From IMG/VR virus record IMGVR_UViG_3300021420_000017, positions 82,651 through 146,650 of that record: 64,000 nt of DNA; one strand, written 5' to 3'. The notes under the pieces are model-generated. The model did not search any database and had not been told where the DNA came from. It saw only the letters and a list, made by a program, of their open reading frames with translations. Positions 31,965 through 40,188 of this stretch are shown piece by piece. Source of the stretch: a virus. The position numbers were made by a program, and so were the translations under genes. Numbering within the stretch: the stretch's first letter is position 1; every line of letters begins with the position of its first letter.

Positions 31965-32531
31965 ATGCCTGTGTCCGACCTCATCCGCGCCAGTGATTTG
32001 ACCCGCATGGCCAATGAAGGCGCCACCATCGTGGTGCGTAATACTCAGCCCGGCATCACCACCCACACCGACGAGCTGCTCAAGCAGACGACCGAGTGGA
32101 CTGGCGCAGGTGATACCAGCGGCGGGGATGTGCGCGAGGTCCCGGCAGCCTACCTCAAGAACCCGAGCTTCCGTGATGCGATCATGCGCGGGATCTATGT
32201 GGTCGAGGACGGTGAAGAATCGCTGATGAAGGCGGTCGAGTCCCTGCGAGCCGACTGGGACGGTCGCCAGCAGGCCAAGCTCGACTCCAACGAGACGCTG
32301 AAGCGCTCCTCCAACAAGTCGATCGGCAAGGGTGCCTCCTGCATCGCCCCCAAGGGCACGTCTCTGTGTGGCAACATCTCACTCGTGCTCGGCGACGAGG
32401 ACAACCCCAAGCCGCCTCTGTGTGGCGAGCACGCGCACATGAGCACGCAGTACGCCCAGGTCCCCACCGGCCGTCTGGTCAACAACAAGGAAGAGAAGAC
32501 CTGGCGGCGCGGCTCGGTCGCGGCTCACTAG
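31965..32531 (+). CDS. zinc-site virion-associated protein, 188 aa
   Basis: ATG 31965 follows GAAGGGA nine bases upstream; frame is open further upstream but unsupported. Residues 1-60 are alpha/beta (DLTRMANEGATIVVRNTQP), then a helix-rich section, and near 130-160 a Cys/His set (CIAPKGTSLCG...PPLCGEH) that could bind zinc. The C-terminus is basic (KTWRRGSVAAH). Follows a terminator and promoter element, so begins its own unit with the next gene. Function unknown. Confidence 0.65.
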   Translation: MPVSDLIRASDLTRMANEGATIVVRNTQPGITTHTDELLKQTTEWTGAGDTSGGDVREVPAAYLKNPSFRDAIMRGIYVVEDGEESLMKAVESLRADWDGRQQAKLDSNETLKRSSNKSIGKGASCIAPKGTSLCGNISLVLGDEDNPKPPLCGEHAHMSTQYAQVPTGRLVNNKEEKTWRRGSVAAH

Positions 32532-32576
32532 TAGCACCCTGCCCGGTCCCCACCTGTTGTGAAGGAGCACGAGAAC

Positions 32577-33092
32577 ATGGTTGACGAAACGGCGCCCGAG
32601 ATCGCGCACAAGCCCTACTCCGAGCGCGACGACTGGATCCCGGATTCGCTGCATGTGACCGGCCATGTGGACACCACAGGGACTGGCGGAGACCTGGCCG
32701 GACGGATCGAGGAGATCTCCCCGGTCTTCGCTCAGGCACGCGCCTCCGCATTCGCCTCAGCAGTGGCCTCGATCGACCACCAGGGTCCGGGTGCTCCCGA
32801 AGGGGTTGTGCTCCCGACAGAGGGCCGCGAGGTTGAGGATGCGGTGGACGAGCTGCGCATGGCGGCCGAGCAGGCCACCAGCAACCCCCAGTTGAGCACC
32901 GGACTGAGTCCGGCTCAGCAGGAGGCGGCTCAGTCCACTTCTCCGGTGGTCGAGCCCGAGTCTGAGCCCGAGTCGGTAGTCGAGGAAATCCAGCCGTCGG
33001 TTGAGCCCGTGATCCCGGTCGAAGAGCCCCAGCCTCAGGCTGAGCCGGTCAATCCTGAGCCCGACCACGCTGACCCGCTCGATAAGGTCTAG
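32577..33092 (+). CDS. acidic low-complexity protein, 171 aa
   Basis: ATG 32577 follows GAAGGAG; an in-frame GTG at 32559 overlaps that signal. The first 75 residues are mixed, with a helix (FAQARASAFASAVASID); the last 60 are Pro/Glu-rich with many PEPE and VEP repeats (VVEPESEPESVVEEIQPSV) and probably disordered. Such tails occur in scaffold or linker proteins. A terminator follows. Function unknown. Confidence 0.6.
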   Translation: MVDETAPEIAHKPYSERDDWIPDSLHVTGHVDTTGTGGDLAGRIEEISPVFAQARASAFASAVASIDHQGPGAPEGVVLPTEGREVEDAVDELRMAAEQATSNPQLSTGLSPAQQEAAQSTSPVVEPESEPESVVEEIQPSVEPVIPVEEPQPQAEPVNPEPDHADPLDKV

Positions 33093-33108
33093 CTCGCTCA
33101 GTCCGTCT

Positions 33109-33145
33109 CACAGGACCCCGGTCATTCATTGATCGGGGTCCTGTG
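33109..33145. terminator. hairpin terminator
   Basis: A 15-bp stem (CACAGGACCCCGGTC against GATCGGGGTCCTGTG, one G-T pair) with a seven-base loop. It ends the unit of the acidic protein. Confidence 0.88.
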
Positions 33146-33175
33146 CTGTGTGTTGTGGATCATCTGAAGGAGTGA
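33141..33175 (+). promoter_or_regulatory. degenerate bipartite late element overlapping the terminator
   Basis: CTGTGC, 19 bases, then GAAGGAGTGA (one mismatch). The first box overlaps the right arm of the terminator, so ends of one unit and start of the next would be packed together. It is 13 bases before ATG 33188. Confidence 0.4.
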
Positions 33176-33187
33176 GGAGGTTCTGCT

Positions 33188-33376
33188 ATGAGCCGTCCAC
33201 TGATCGATCGCACCGCGAGGGCAATGTACCGGGATGATCCTGGCGCCAAGAACAAGGCGGACTTTGAATCCCTGCCGCTCGGTGAGCAGATGCGCTACCA
33301 GAGACTGGCAGCCTCTGCGGTCTCGGTAGTGCTGCGCGAGCCGGTCACGGAGAAGGAGCTGGCCAGTCCGGGCTGA
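33188..33376 (+). CDS. hypothetical protein, 62 aa
   Basis: ATG 33188 is preceded by GAGGAGG. It is a small helical, charged protein (NKADFESLPLGEQMRYQRLA, then SAVSVVLREPVTEKELASP). It is followed by a perfect bipartite element, so it may be a unit by itself. No motif recognised. Confidence 0.55.
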   Translation: MSRPLIDRTARAMYRDDPGAKNKADFESLPLGEQMRYQRLAASAVSVVLREPVTEKELASPG

Positions 33377-33380
33377 GGGC

Positions 33381-33416
33381 ATGCCTGCCGGGACCCGAGA
33401 GCACTTGAAGTAGTGA
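33381..33416 (+). promoter_or_regulatory. bipartite late element (ATGCCT-N20-GAAGTAGTGA)
   Basis: One mismatch in the first box, exact second box, 20-base spacer; 41 bases before GTG 33457. Precedes the neck-lysis unit. Confidence 0.65.
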
Positions 33417-33456
33417 GGCGATCTTCTTCGTCTTGCTCTGAGGAGGGCCACCGTCT

Positions 33457-34116
33457 GTGACTGCGAATAACTCGCCGCGCCTGGGGCTGATGCTGCCCAA
33501 CAACGCTGACCCCTTCGATCCAGACGACTTCGTGGAGACCTTCACGGTCCTTGATGGGGCTCCGGGGGTGACTCCGATCGCCAACCTGGCCGCGCTGCCG
33601 ACCGGCCTCACGACAGCCCAGCACATGTCGCAATACATCCAGGCCGACAACGGCGCGATCTGGTATTGGTACAAACCCTCCTCGGGCACCCCGGGTGCGT
33701 GGATGCGATCCAATTCGGTCGGGATGCTGAGCCAGCGTTCCAACGGCGGCCTCGTTCAGTCAACCTCAACAGCAGCCCCTGGCGCAGTCGTTCTCGGGAC
33801 CTCTGTTCCCTTGACCGCTCCCGGCGTGCGGGCGTTGCGGGTCGATATCGATATTGATCAGATCAACAGCAGCGGTTCGAGCGGGCTCTATGCAGTTCTG
33901 CTTTATCAGGGCAGCACATTGGTAAAGACCTTCGATCGAGGCGGTCTTCCGGTGAGTATCCCGGGCGACTTCAACGCCAGCTATATCTACCCAGCTCCTG
34001 CGGCTGGGGCCTCGCTGTCTTTCGGAGTCTCAATCTGCACCGGCGGCCTTCTCGCACAAAACCCGACTGGAACAGTCTCTGCCTCCGGAACCACTCTGAC
34101 AGTCTCTGAGATTTAA
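33457..34116 (+). CDS. beta-rich virion protein, 219 aa
   Basis: GTG 33457 follows GAGGAGG. The first 90 residues resemble the fibre-type head module of the NxPRLGLMLPNNADPFDPDDF kind, and the last 120 are a jelly-roll-like domain (GVRALRVDIDIDQINSSGSS, LYAVLLYQGSTL). It is first of a unit followed by the neck-like gene and the endolysin. Likely a fibre or head fibre subunit. Confidence 0.55.
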   Translation: MTANNSPRLGLMLPNNADPFDPDDFVETFTVLDGAPGVTPIANLAALPTGLTTAQHMSQYIQADNGAIWYWYKPSSGTPGAWMRSNSVGMLSQRSNGGLVQSTSTAAPGAVVLGTSVPLTAPGVRALRVDIDIDQINSSGSSGLYAVLLYQGSTLVKTFDRGGLPVSIPGDFNASYIYPAPAAGASLSFGVSICTGGLLAQNPTGTVSASGTTLTVSEI

Positions 34117-34118
34117 TA

Positions 34119-34982
34119 ATGCCAGAAGCTGATCGGCAGCAGATTCCGCAGTATCAGTCTGCTCCTCAGTATATTGGCTTGGCTGTTGCTGTCACGGGTG
34201 TGCCCACCGATGTTGATAGCAATATCGTCACTGTCACAGTGGTCAATGAAGACTCTCAATCGACCTTGTTTACTCGCACTGCAGCTCATGTTGGTCTAGG
34301 CCGCTACCAGATTCTCCTCAGCCAGACCGATACTGACGTGCTGGGTAACTATGCTGCGAGTTGGATCTATGCTATCGCAGGGCAATCTCTCCTCTATACC
34401 AGCTACTACGCTGTCGGTGGCGCCGAGCCAGCTTACGATAACTTGACCGATGACTTGAAGGCTATCGCCGACTCGGTCTATGCCAAGCTCGCTGACATGT
34501 TCGATTCACCCTCTGGTGGCCCCAACCTCTACACCTACTTCCAGTCGAACTGGAGCCGAGGCCGTATCGCTCAGTGTATCGACTGGGCACTCGACCGGAT
34601 CAATACCGCTGCTCAGCCCTACAGCAACTACAGCACGGTAGCGGGCGGGGCGGCCTTCCCCACGGCTCAGTGGGGAGCCCTGCTTCGGCAGGCCTGCTTC
34701 GTAGAGGCGCTCAAGCACTTGCGGCGCAGCTACGTCGAACAACCAGACTTTCAGGGATCGACAATCTCACGCTTGGATCGACGCGACTACTTCGATCGAT
34801 GGGGTGTCGTGCTCGCTGACGAGGAGGCACTCTTGCGCCCCCAGCTAGACCACTTCAAGATCAAGCAGATGGGTCTGGGTCGACCCGCAATCCTGGTCTC
34901 AGGCGGCGTCTATGGCCGTTACAGCCCCGTGGCGATGCCGGGCATGGCCGGGCGCCCTCACCTGAGTTTCGTGAACTACTGA
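34119..34982 (+). CDS. putative neck or head-tail connector protein, 287 aa
   Basis: ATG 34119 is two bases after the previous stop region. Residues 1-105 form an Ig-like domain (AVAVTGVPTDVDSNIVTVTV; GRYQILLSQTDTDVLGNYAA). Residues 130-235 are helical with WALDRINTA and LRQACFVEALKHLRRSYVEQ, reminiscent of connector proteins that dock beneath the portal. It ends GGVYGRYSPVAMPG. The stop overlaps the lysin ATG. The connector call is tentative. Confidence 0.45.
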   Translation: MPEADRQQIPQYQSAPQYIGLAVAVTGVPTDVDSNIVTVTVVNEDSQSTLFTRTAAHVGLGRYQILLSQTDTDVLGNYAASWIYAIAGQSLLYTSYYAVGGAEPAYDNLTDDLKAIADSVYAKLADMFDSPSGGPNLYTYFQSNWSRGRIAQCIDWALDRINTAAQPYSNYSTVAGGAAFPTAQWGALLRQACFVEALKHLRRSYVEQPDFQGSTISRLDRRDYFDRWGVVLADEEALLRPQLDHFKIKQMGLGRPAILVSGGVYGRYSPVAMPGMAGRPHLSFVNY

Positions 34983-36076
34983 TGGCCACGTTGGATGCCG
35001 CGACTCTTCCGGCTCGCTGGTCAGACACCTCGGAGTTCCAGGGCTCGGTGTATACCGATGCCTATGGTCACCGATGGGCATCCTTCCGCTGCATGGACGG
35101 ATCCAGCTACGTCGATCAAAAGTTCGCGGCTAACCTCGCCTGGTGCCTCGCTGCCTACAAGGCCGGTCGTATCGAGGGCTACTACGTCTACTTCGTCTAC
35201 CGTCCGGTCGGCGCGCAGACGCTGTTCAACGCCTGGACGGCCCAGCTCGGAGCGACGATCCCGCCCGGAGCTGTCCTGATGAAAGACGTCGAGTCCTGGG
35301 GCGGAGCGATCAGCGGAGACTGCTCGGCCGATTTGAACACCCTGTACGGGATGCTCGCGGGGTACGCAAGAAACTTCGCCCGTGTGGTCGGCTATGGCAA
35401 TCAAAATGATCTGACCAACCTCTGGCGCACCCGCGATTCACGGTGCAGGGTCCTGGTGGCCTCTTACGGAGACACCTGGGTCTATCAGAATGTGCCGGGC
35501 GCATTCGGGCAGCAATACGCCGACGGAGAAGCCAGATATGGCTACCCGACAGGCTGGCCGATCGCCTCCGATCCGTTTGGAAACTGCGATCACAACGGAA
35601 CGCCCAACTACACAGCAGTTCAGTTGGCAGCCCTGCATGGTGTCCAGCGAGGCTCGACCACGAGTGAGGATGACGATATGAGTTTTCGGCTTATGAAGGA
35701 CGCGCCTGACCAAACAGGTGCGGTCTATGCCTACAACAATGCTGGCATGCTCTGGCACGTGCCTGGCCCAGACTGGCTGGCCGTCGTGTGGTCTCTGCCG
35801 GGTTGCGAAAACCCCGGGGCGGTGGACGTCTTCAGCCAGGCCCAGTTCGATGCGACCAAGGGGATGCTGGACACCATCAATGGTGGCATCTCCGGAGACA
35901 TCCCGAACATCCTGAGCTTGGCCACCGGGATTCAGCAAAAGGTGAGTGGGCTCGGTGCGGCCACCATCGATCCGATTCAGTTGAACAAGGCCGTGCTCGA
36001 CGCGGTCAACGCCTCCCTGTCCGGATTCGGGATGAGCGGCACCGTCACTCTTCAGAAGGCAGGAACTCCGGCATGA
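34982..36076 (+). CDS. GH25-type endolysin, 364 aa
   Basis: ATG overlaps the previous stop. The N-terminal 220 residues resemble glycoside hydrolase family 25 muramidases: an early DTSEFQG with Asp15, DGSSYVDQKFAANLAWC, and VLMKDVESWGG with Asp102 and Glu104 as candidate catalytic pair, then SYGDTWVYQ and AFGQQYADGEA. The rest (about 230-364) is a helical linker with SFRLMKDAPDQTGAVYAYNN, probably a wall-binding or oligomerising part. It cleaves peptidoglycan to lyse the host. The next gene overlaps by ATGA and encodes a putative holin, supporting a lysis pair. Confidence 0.75.
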   Translation: MATLDAATLPARWSDTSEFQGSVYTDAYGHRWASFRCMDGSSYVDQKFAANLAWCLAAYKAGRIEGYYVYFVYRPVGAQTLFNAWTAQLGATIPPGAVLMKDVESWGGAISGDCSADLNTLYGMLAGYARNFARVVGYGNQNDLTNLWRTRDSRCRVLVASYGDTWVYQNVPGAFGQQYADGEARYGYPTGWPIASDPFGNCDHNGTPNYTAVQLAALHGVQRGSTTSEDDDMSFRLMKDAPDQTGAVYAYNNAGMLWHVPGPDWLAVVWSLPGCENPGAVDVFSQAQFDATKGMLDTINGGISGDIPNILSLATGIQQKVSGLGAATIDPIQLNKAVLDAVNASLSGFGMSGTVTLQKAGTPA

Positions 36077-36669
36077 CACACGCTGTTTCCGCGCACGCGG
36101 ACCAGACCCCCTCGACCTCGGTCAAGACAAACTGGTTCACTCGGATCACCGGTTGGGTCCTGAAGAAGGAACCCGTCGCGGTGGCATGGTCGGTGAGCAT
36201 GGTGGGCGAGATCCTGGTCGGGCACCACATCGTCGGCGCAGCGAGCTGGACGAGCCTCACCAACGTGATCCTGCCGGTGGCCACCACCGCAGGGGCCGCA
36301 CTGCTGCGTGACACAGTGTTCAGCCCCAAGTCGGCAGCCGCGCTCCAGGCCACCGCCGACAGTTGGCAGGCCAAGGCTGAAGCAGTCGGTATCTTGAGCG
36401 AGGCCGATTTCGGGCGCCTGACACAGTGGATGAACCAGCACCTGCCAGCCCTCCTGCAGGCTCACGCCACCGCAGCGAGTACGAGCACGCCGATTGCGAC
36501 GGTCGTCACCCCGGTCCCGGCTGCGAGCTTGCTGGAGGCCGCTCACGCCGTCTTCGGGACTACTCCTTCGGGATCGCTGGATCTGACCCCGCTTCCTCCT
36601 CTGCCGTCTCCGGCGGTAACGACACTGGCTACTCCTGCGACTGCGACCATCACGCCGCCCCTGTCCTAA
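36073..36669 (+). CDS. putative holin, 198 aa
   Basis: ATG 36073 overlaps the lysin stop. Residues 34-78 contain hydrophobic segments, VAVAWSVSMVGEILVGHHIV and TSLTNVILPVATTAGAALL, compatible with two membrane helices. The C-terminal 110 residues form a helical domain and a Pro/Ala/Thr-rich tail. Position behind the lysin supports a holin, which controls lysin release, but the length is larger than most, so a structural lysis accessory is possible. Confidence 0.55.
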   Translation: MTHAVSAHADQTPSTSVKTNWFTRITGWVLKKEPVAVAWSVSMVGEILVGHHIVGAASWTSLTNVILPVATTAGAALLRDTVFSPKSAAALQATADSWQAKAEAVGILSEADFGRLTQWMNQHLPALLQAHATAASTSTPIATVVTPVPAASLLEAAHAVFGTTPSGSLDLTPLPPLPSPAVTTLATPATATITPPLS

Positions 36670-36695
36670 CCTCGGGCGCGGCTCTGAAGTAGTGA
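36661..36695 (+). promoter_or_regulatory. bipartite late element (CTGTCC-N19-GAAGTAGTGA)
   Basis: Spacer 19 bases and one mismatch in the first box, which overlaps the end of the holin gene. Exact second box 36 bases before ATG 36731. Confidence 0.6.
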
Positions 36696-36730
36696 CAGCC
36701 CTGCCGGGCTGAGAGAGATTGAGGCCGTCG

Positions 36731-37276
36731 ATGGCGATCAACACCGTGACCCAGCGCAACACCTTGGCCACGGCCTACGGGACGGCTGGGGCCTACATCG
36801 GGCTCCTCTCGGCTCTGACTCTGCAGGGCGCCATCTCCATCGGGGCGGTCAGCTTCTCCTCCGACCTGTCGGTCGCGGTTGGGGATACCGTGGTGTTCGA
36901 TCAGGGCCTGTCCACCCAGGAGGCGCGGGTCGTCTCGGCAGTCACGGGAACGGGCCCCTATGCCGTCACCGTCCCGGCCACCACCTTCGCTCACTCCGCC
37001 GGAGCGTTGATCTCGCACCTGCCTGCCGCCGCTACCGGTCATGAGCTGGTCGGGGGTGCCTACGCGCGGGTTGCCTCGGGGTGGGGGTCCGTCGACAACT
37101 CGGCGATCGTCTCGACCCCGACCCCCATCAACGTCCCGATCGGGGCCAAGGTGGGCTCCGTGGCCATCTTCTCGGCCATCTCGGCAGGTGCCTATCTGGA
37201 TGCCTCTGCGGTAGCGGGCCAGTTCTTCGCCACGGCCGGGACTTATACCCCGACGTATACCTATACCCAGGTCTAG
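36731..37276 (+). CDS. virion protein of a common actinophage type, 181 aa
   Basis: ATG 36731. The opening AINTVTQRNTLATAYGTAGA with YIGLLS is typical of a beta-rich protein repeatedly found near neck and fibre genes of actinophages (from memory). Later strands include GDTVVFDQGL and GAKVGSVAIFSAISAGAYLD. No Cys. Likely a tail or head fibre accessory; a precise role is not evident. Confidence 0.6.
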   Translation: MAINTVTQRNTLATAYGTAGAYIGLLSALTLQGAISIGAVSFSSDLSVAVGDTVVFDQGLSTQEARVVSAVTGTGPYAVTVPATTFAHSAGALISHLPAAATGHELVGGAYARVASGWGSVDNSAIVSTPTPINVPIGAKVGSVAIFSAISAGAYLDASAVAGQFFATAGTYTPTYTYTQV

Positions 37277-37298
37277 GCCATCGGGTGGGGGGTAGAGA

Positions 37299-38621
37299 AT
37301 GACCCTGCTGGGATACCACTACGAGACCGGCCCACAAAGCGCTGCGCTGACTTCGGCCAACACCGGGGCGAGCCTCAGCACCATCAATGGCAGTGCGATC
37401 TTCGATTCTGCGTCCGCACTGAGTGGCAACTTCGGAGGCAAATACTCTTGTAATGCCAATGTTGTTTGTACTCAGCGTTTCTTGCCTAACGCCAGCAGTA
37501 CATCGATGGCTTTTTCAGTCGGATTCGAGTTGCCATCAAGTCCGCTGAGCTTCGATGTGATGTTCTATACTCTTCGATACTCCTCTGGTGTCTCGCTGAG
37601 CCTATTCTGGTCTACAACCAATACCGTCTATATGACGGATGCGTCAGGTGCTAATCGCATCACGTTGATCACCGGAGCAAACCCGGGAACGAAATACCGA
37701 ATCGCCGGTTCGGTGATCGTGGCTACGTCAACCACGGGCACTTACACGATCAACACCTACGTGGGTCAGAGCACATCACCCATCAATAGCGCTCCGTTTC
37801 ACAGCACTGCGTACAATCTTGGCACCTCGGCAATTTCTGCGGTCGACGTAGGTATTGTCAGCGCGAACTCACCTTCGGGCACCGTCGTCATGATTGACGA
37901 TATCCAGTTCAATGACGGTTCGACTACTGAACCTCCCCCTTACTTTCCGCCACTCCCGCCCACGGCTGCGTTCTCTTTCAACCCGATCGGCCTGAGCGTC
38001 ACCTTCGACGGGTCTGCCTCGGCAGCGGTCTCCCCCGCGACCCTGACTGGCTACAGTTGGGATTACGGCGACACCAACACCGGCACCGGAGTTACTCCGA
38101 GTCACACCTATGTCAATGCTGGGACTTACACCGTCAGGCTGACGGTGACCGACTCCAATTCGACCATGAGTTCGATCAGTCACTCAGTAGTGGTGGCTCC
38201 CCCGCGAGGGTCGGTCACGGTCGCTTCGGTGAACACCAGCACCGGATGGTCTCCTTCCCCGGGAGCGACCTCCTTGAGCGCACTGACCGATACCGACTCG
38301 ACCACGTATCTCACCAGCTCGATCAACCCGAGCAATCAGGTATTGCTGCTGACGTCACAGTTTCTGACTCCGCCCCAGGCTGGCCAACCGCTCAATGTGG
38401 TGCTGGGCATCGATGTCCTCGCCTCGGTCTCGGGCGGTCTCGTTACGGCGTCCCTGATCGAGGGATCGACCACTCGCTCGACGCTGACCCCGAAGGCCAT
38501 CCCGATCGGTTCGGGTGGTTCGGTGCAGGGCTCCGTCGTGTGTGCCTTCCCGGCGGCCGACATCGCTGCGGTGACCTCCTGGGCGGCGTTGAAGGTTCAG
38601 CTTCTGGTATCGGCGAGCTGA
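37299..38621 (+). CDS. virion protein with PKD domain, 440 aa
   Basis: ATG 37299 follows GGGGGGTAGAG. The first 205 residues are a lectin-like beta sandwich with lower G+C, and residues 223-304 form a PKD domain: FDGSASAAVSPATLTGYSWD, YGDTNTGTGVTPSHTYVNAG, YTVRLTVTDSN. PKD domains occur in surface adhesins and phage fibres and mediate protein or glycan contacts. The C-terminal part has DTDSTTYLTSSINPSNQVLL, a further beta domain. A receptor-binding or decoration role is probable. Confidence 0.7.
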   Translation: MTLLGYHYETGPQSAALTSANTGASLSTINGSAIFDSASALSGNFGGKYSCNANVVCTQRFLPNASSTSMAFSVGFELPSSPLSFDVMFYTLRYSSGVSLSLFWSTTNTVYMTDASGANRITLITGANPGTKYRIAGSVIVATSTTGTYTINTYVGQSTSPINSAPFHSTAYNLGTSAISAVDVGIVSANSPSGTVVMIDDIQFNDGSTTEPPPYFPPLPPTAAFSFNPIGLSVTFDGSASAAVSPATLTGYSWDYGDTNTGTGVTPSHTYVNAGTYTVRLTVTDSNSTMSSISHSVVVAPPRGSVTVASVNTSTGWSPSPGATSLSALTDTDSTTYLTSSINPSNQVLLLTSQFLTPPQAGQPLNVVLGIDVLASVSGGLVTASLIEGSTTRSTLTPKAIPIGSGGSVQGSVVCAFPAADIAAVTSWAALKVQLLVSAS

Positions 38622-38624
38622 AGC

Positions 38625-39338
38625 GTGTCCGCGACAGTCCGTATTTCAGCCTTCTCGGCCTCGGTTGTCCAGAGCGCCAACACAGGCACCGGCAGCGGTG
38701 GGGCCAACACGTCGGGTCTGTCCTTGCTGGCGGCCGAGGCCAAGAACGGCATTGGCGTCTCGACGGTCGTTGCCAGCGTGAGCAGCCCTCGCTCGATTCA
38801 GGCATCGGGACTGGGTCGGTCCTCGATCATCAGCTCTCCGGCTTCTGTAGGAATGCCCTCGGACTCCGGCGTGGGCAGTTCCTCGACCCATGGCGGCCCT
38901 CACCCTCAGGCCTCTCCCCAGGCCTCCGGGGCGGGCTCCAGCAGCGCCCTGCGCTTACCCTGGGCCCCGGCGACTGGGCAAGGGCAATCTAGTGCCGTTG
39001 GCTTGTTCAAGGCTTATTCAGTTGTGCCTCAATCTGGTAGCGGAGTGGAAACTGGTACAGCTTCTCTCGCCGTCGCTAAATCGGTGTACGTGGTCGGATC
39101 GAACACGAAAATCTGCACTCGTACTTTCACCGGAGGCGCTCCGCTTTACTTCGCGTACGGTAGTGGCCTGGGTCTTAGTGTCGTTTCTGTGAGTAGAGCG
39201 ATATTGGTCGGCTCAGTCCAGGGCTCCGGCGTCGGACAGGCGACTGTTATATCAGACGCCGATTTCAATCCTCCCCCTTCGCCCGTGGGCATTACCGTCA
39301 AGATCGATGGGGAATGGCAGATCTCCTATGGCACCTAG
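38625..39338 (+). CDS. Ser/Gly-rich virion protein, 237 aa
   Basis: GTG 38625 starts four bases after the previous stop. The sequence is dominated by alternating small residues (NTGTGSGGANTSGLSLLAAE, GSGVETGTASLAV) with repeating G-x-G-x-A/S units every 20-25 residues, as in beta-solenoid or triple-spiral fibre shafts. It ends with a DxxWQISYGT strand. Overlaps the next gene by 11 bases. Likely a fibre part. Confidence 0.55.
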   Translation: MSATVRISAFSASVVQSANTGTGSGGANTSGLSLLAAEAKNGIGVSTVVASVSSPRSIQASGLGRSSIISSPASVGMPSDSGVGSSSTHGGPHPQASPQASGAGSSSALRLPWAPATGQGQSSAVGLFKAYSVVPQSGSGVETGTASLAVAKSVYVVGSNTKICTRTFTGGAPLYFAYGSGLGLSVVSVSRAILVGSVQGSGVGQATVISDADFNPPPSPVGITVKIDGEWQISYGT

Positions 39339-40188
39339 TCAACTCCCCAACGCGCAGCCGTTCTACGTGCGCGGAGTGCAGAACTGGGCCATCTCCCAGG
39401 AGCGCCAGCGCCATACCCAAGCGCTCTTCCAAGTAGGCGAAATGGTCATGTTCATCCTGCTCTGGAAAACGGAGGACTTCGAGGCAGGATTGGTCGATCG
39501 GTGCATTCGTTGTTCGCCCGTGAATGACTCGCTGATTGCCCGAACCAGCGCGGTCTATGAACAGCCGATCACCTACCGCTGCCCGGTGTGCTTCGGCACG
39601 ACCTATGGCGAAGGGGTCCGAGCCAAGATCATTCGCCCTGCCATCATCACCGACTCCGATGAGGATGAGCGCAAGAGCCCACGAGGGGTTCTGCATGCCG
39701 AGAGCGTGGTGGTGGAATCCACTGAGGATTTCCGCTCTCACACTGGTGACTTCTTGCTTCGCCAGGATGGGTCCCGATGGATGCTGGGCGCGCCCGCTCG
39801 GATCATGATTCGGACCGGGATGCAACGTCCGACTCAGGCCGAGTCCTCAATCGGTTATGCCCGCATCCCCGCCTCCCGCGAGGACGAGGCCAGCGTGGCG
39901 TTCATCATCCCTCCGGGCCCGGCCGAACTGGCACAGTTGCTTGCTCAGCCGGTGGGTTGGCCAAACATGACCGACACCGACGTCCTCAATGGGCCTCTGA
40001 TTCCCTTCGAGGAGTACGTGCCTGCTGTGGTGCCCACGCCAGCGTCTGATTTCGGATTTGACCTTGGTGAGGCCGAGCCAGTCTCAGATGCGAACCGACG
40101 CGACTTCGACTTCGACCTTGGTGGAGCTATGCCCAATCCAGATGCGCATCTACGTGATTCCGACTTCGATGATATGGGTGGTGCGTGA
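39328..40188 (+). CDS. zinc-ribbon virion protein, 286 aa
   Basis: ATG 39328 (MAPSQLPNAQPFYVRGVQNW) is chosen over the open upstream frame. Residues 58-92 contain CIRC...CPVC, a zinc ribbon. Residues 100-190 form a barrel-like domain (SVVVESTEDFRSHTGDFLLR, RWMLGAPARIMIRTGM). The C-terminus has repeated acidic D-F-x-F-D-L-G-E/G-A-x-P motifs. This resembles actinophage head-tail adaptor-type proteins (from memory). Its stop overlaps the next ATG. Confidence 0.6.
   Translation: MAPSQLPNAQPFYVRGVQNWAISQERQRHTQALFQVGEMVMFILLWKTEDFEAGLVDRCIRCSPVNDSLIARTSAVYEQPITYRCPVCFGTTYGEGVRAKIIRPAIITDSDEDERKSPRGVLHAESVVVESTEDFRSHTGDFLLRQDGSRWMLGAPARIMIRTGMQRPTQAESSIGYARIPASREDEASVAFIIPPGPAELAQLLAQPVGWPNMTDTDVLNGPLIPFEEYVPAVVPTPASDFGFDLGEAEPVSDANRRDFDFDLGGAMPNPDAHLRDSDFDDMGGA

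Noticed and set aside
31053-32066. 337-codon minus-strand frame
   Set aside because: Crosses a terminator, two promoter-like elements and parts of three + strand genes.
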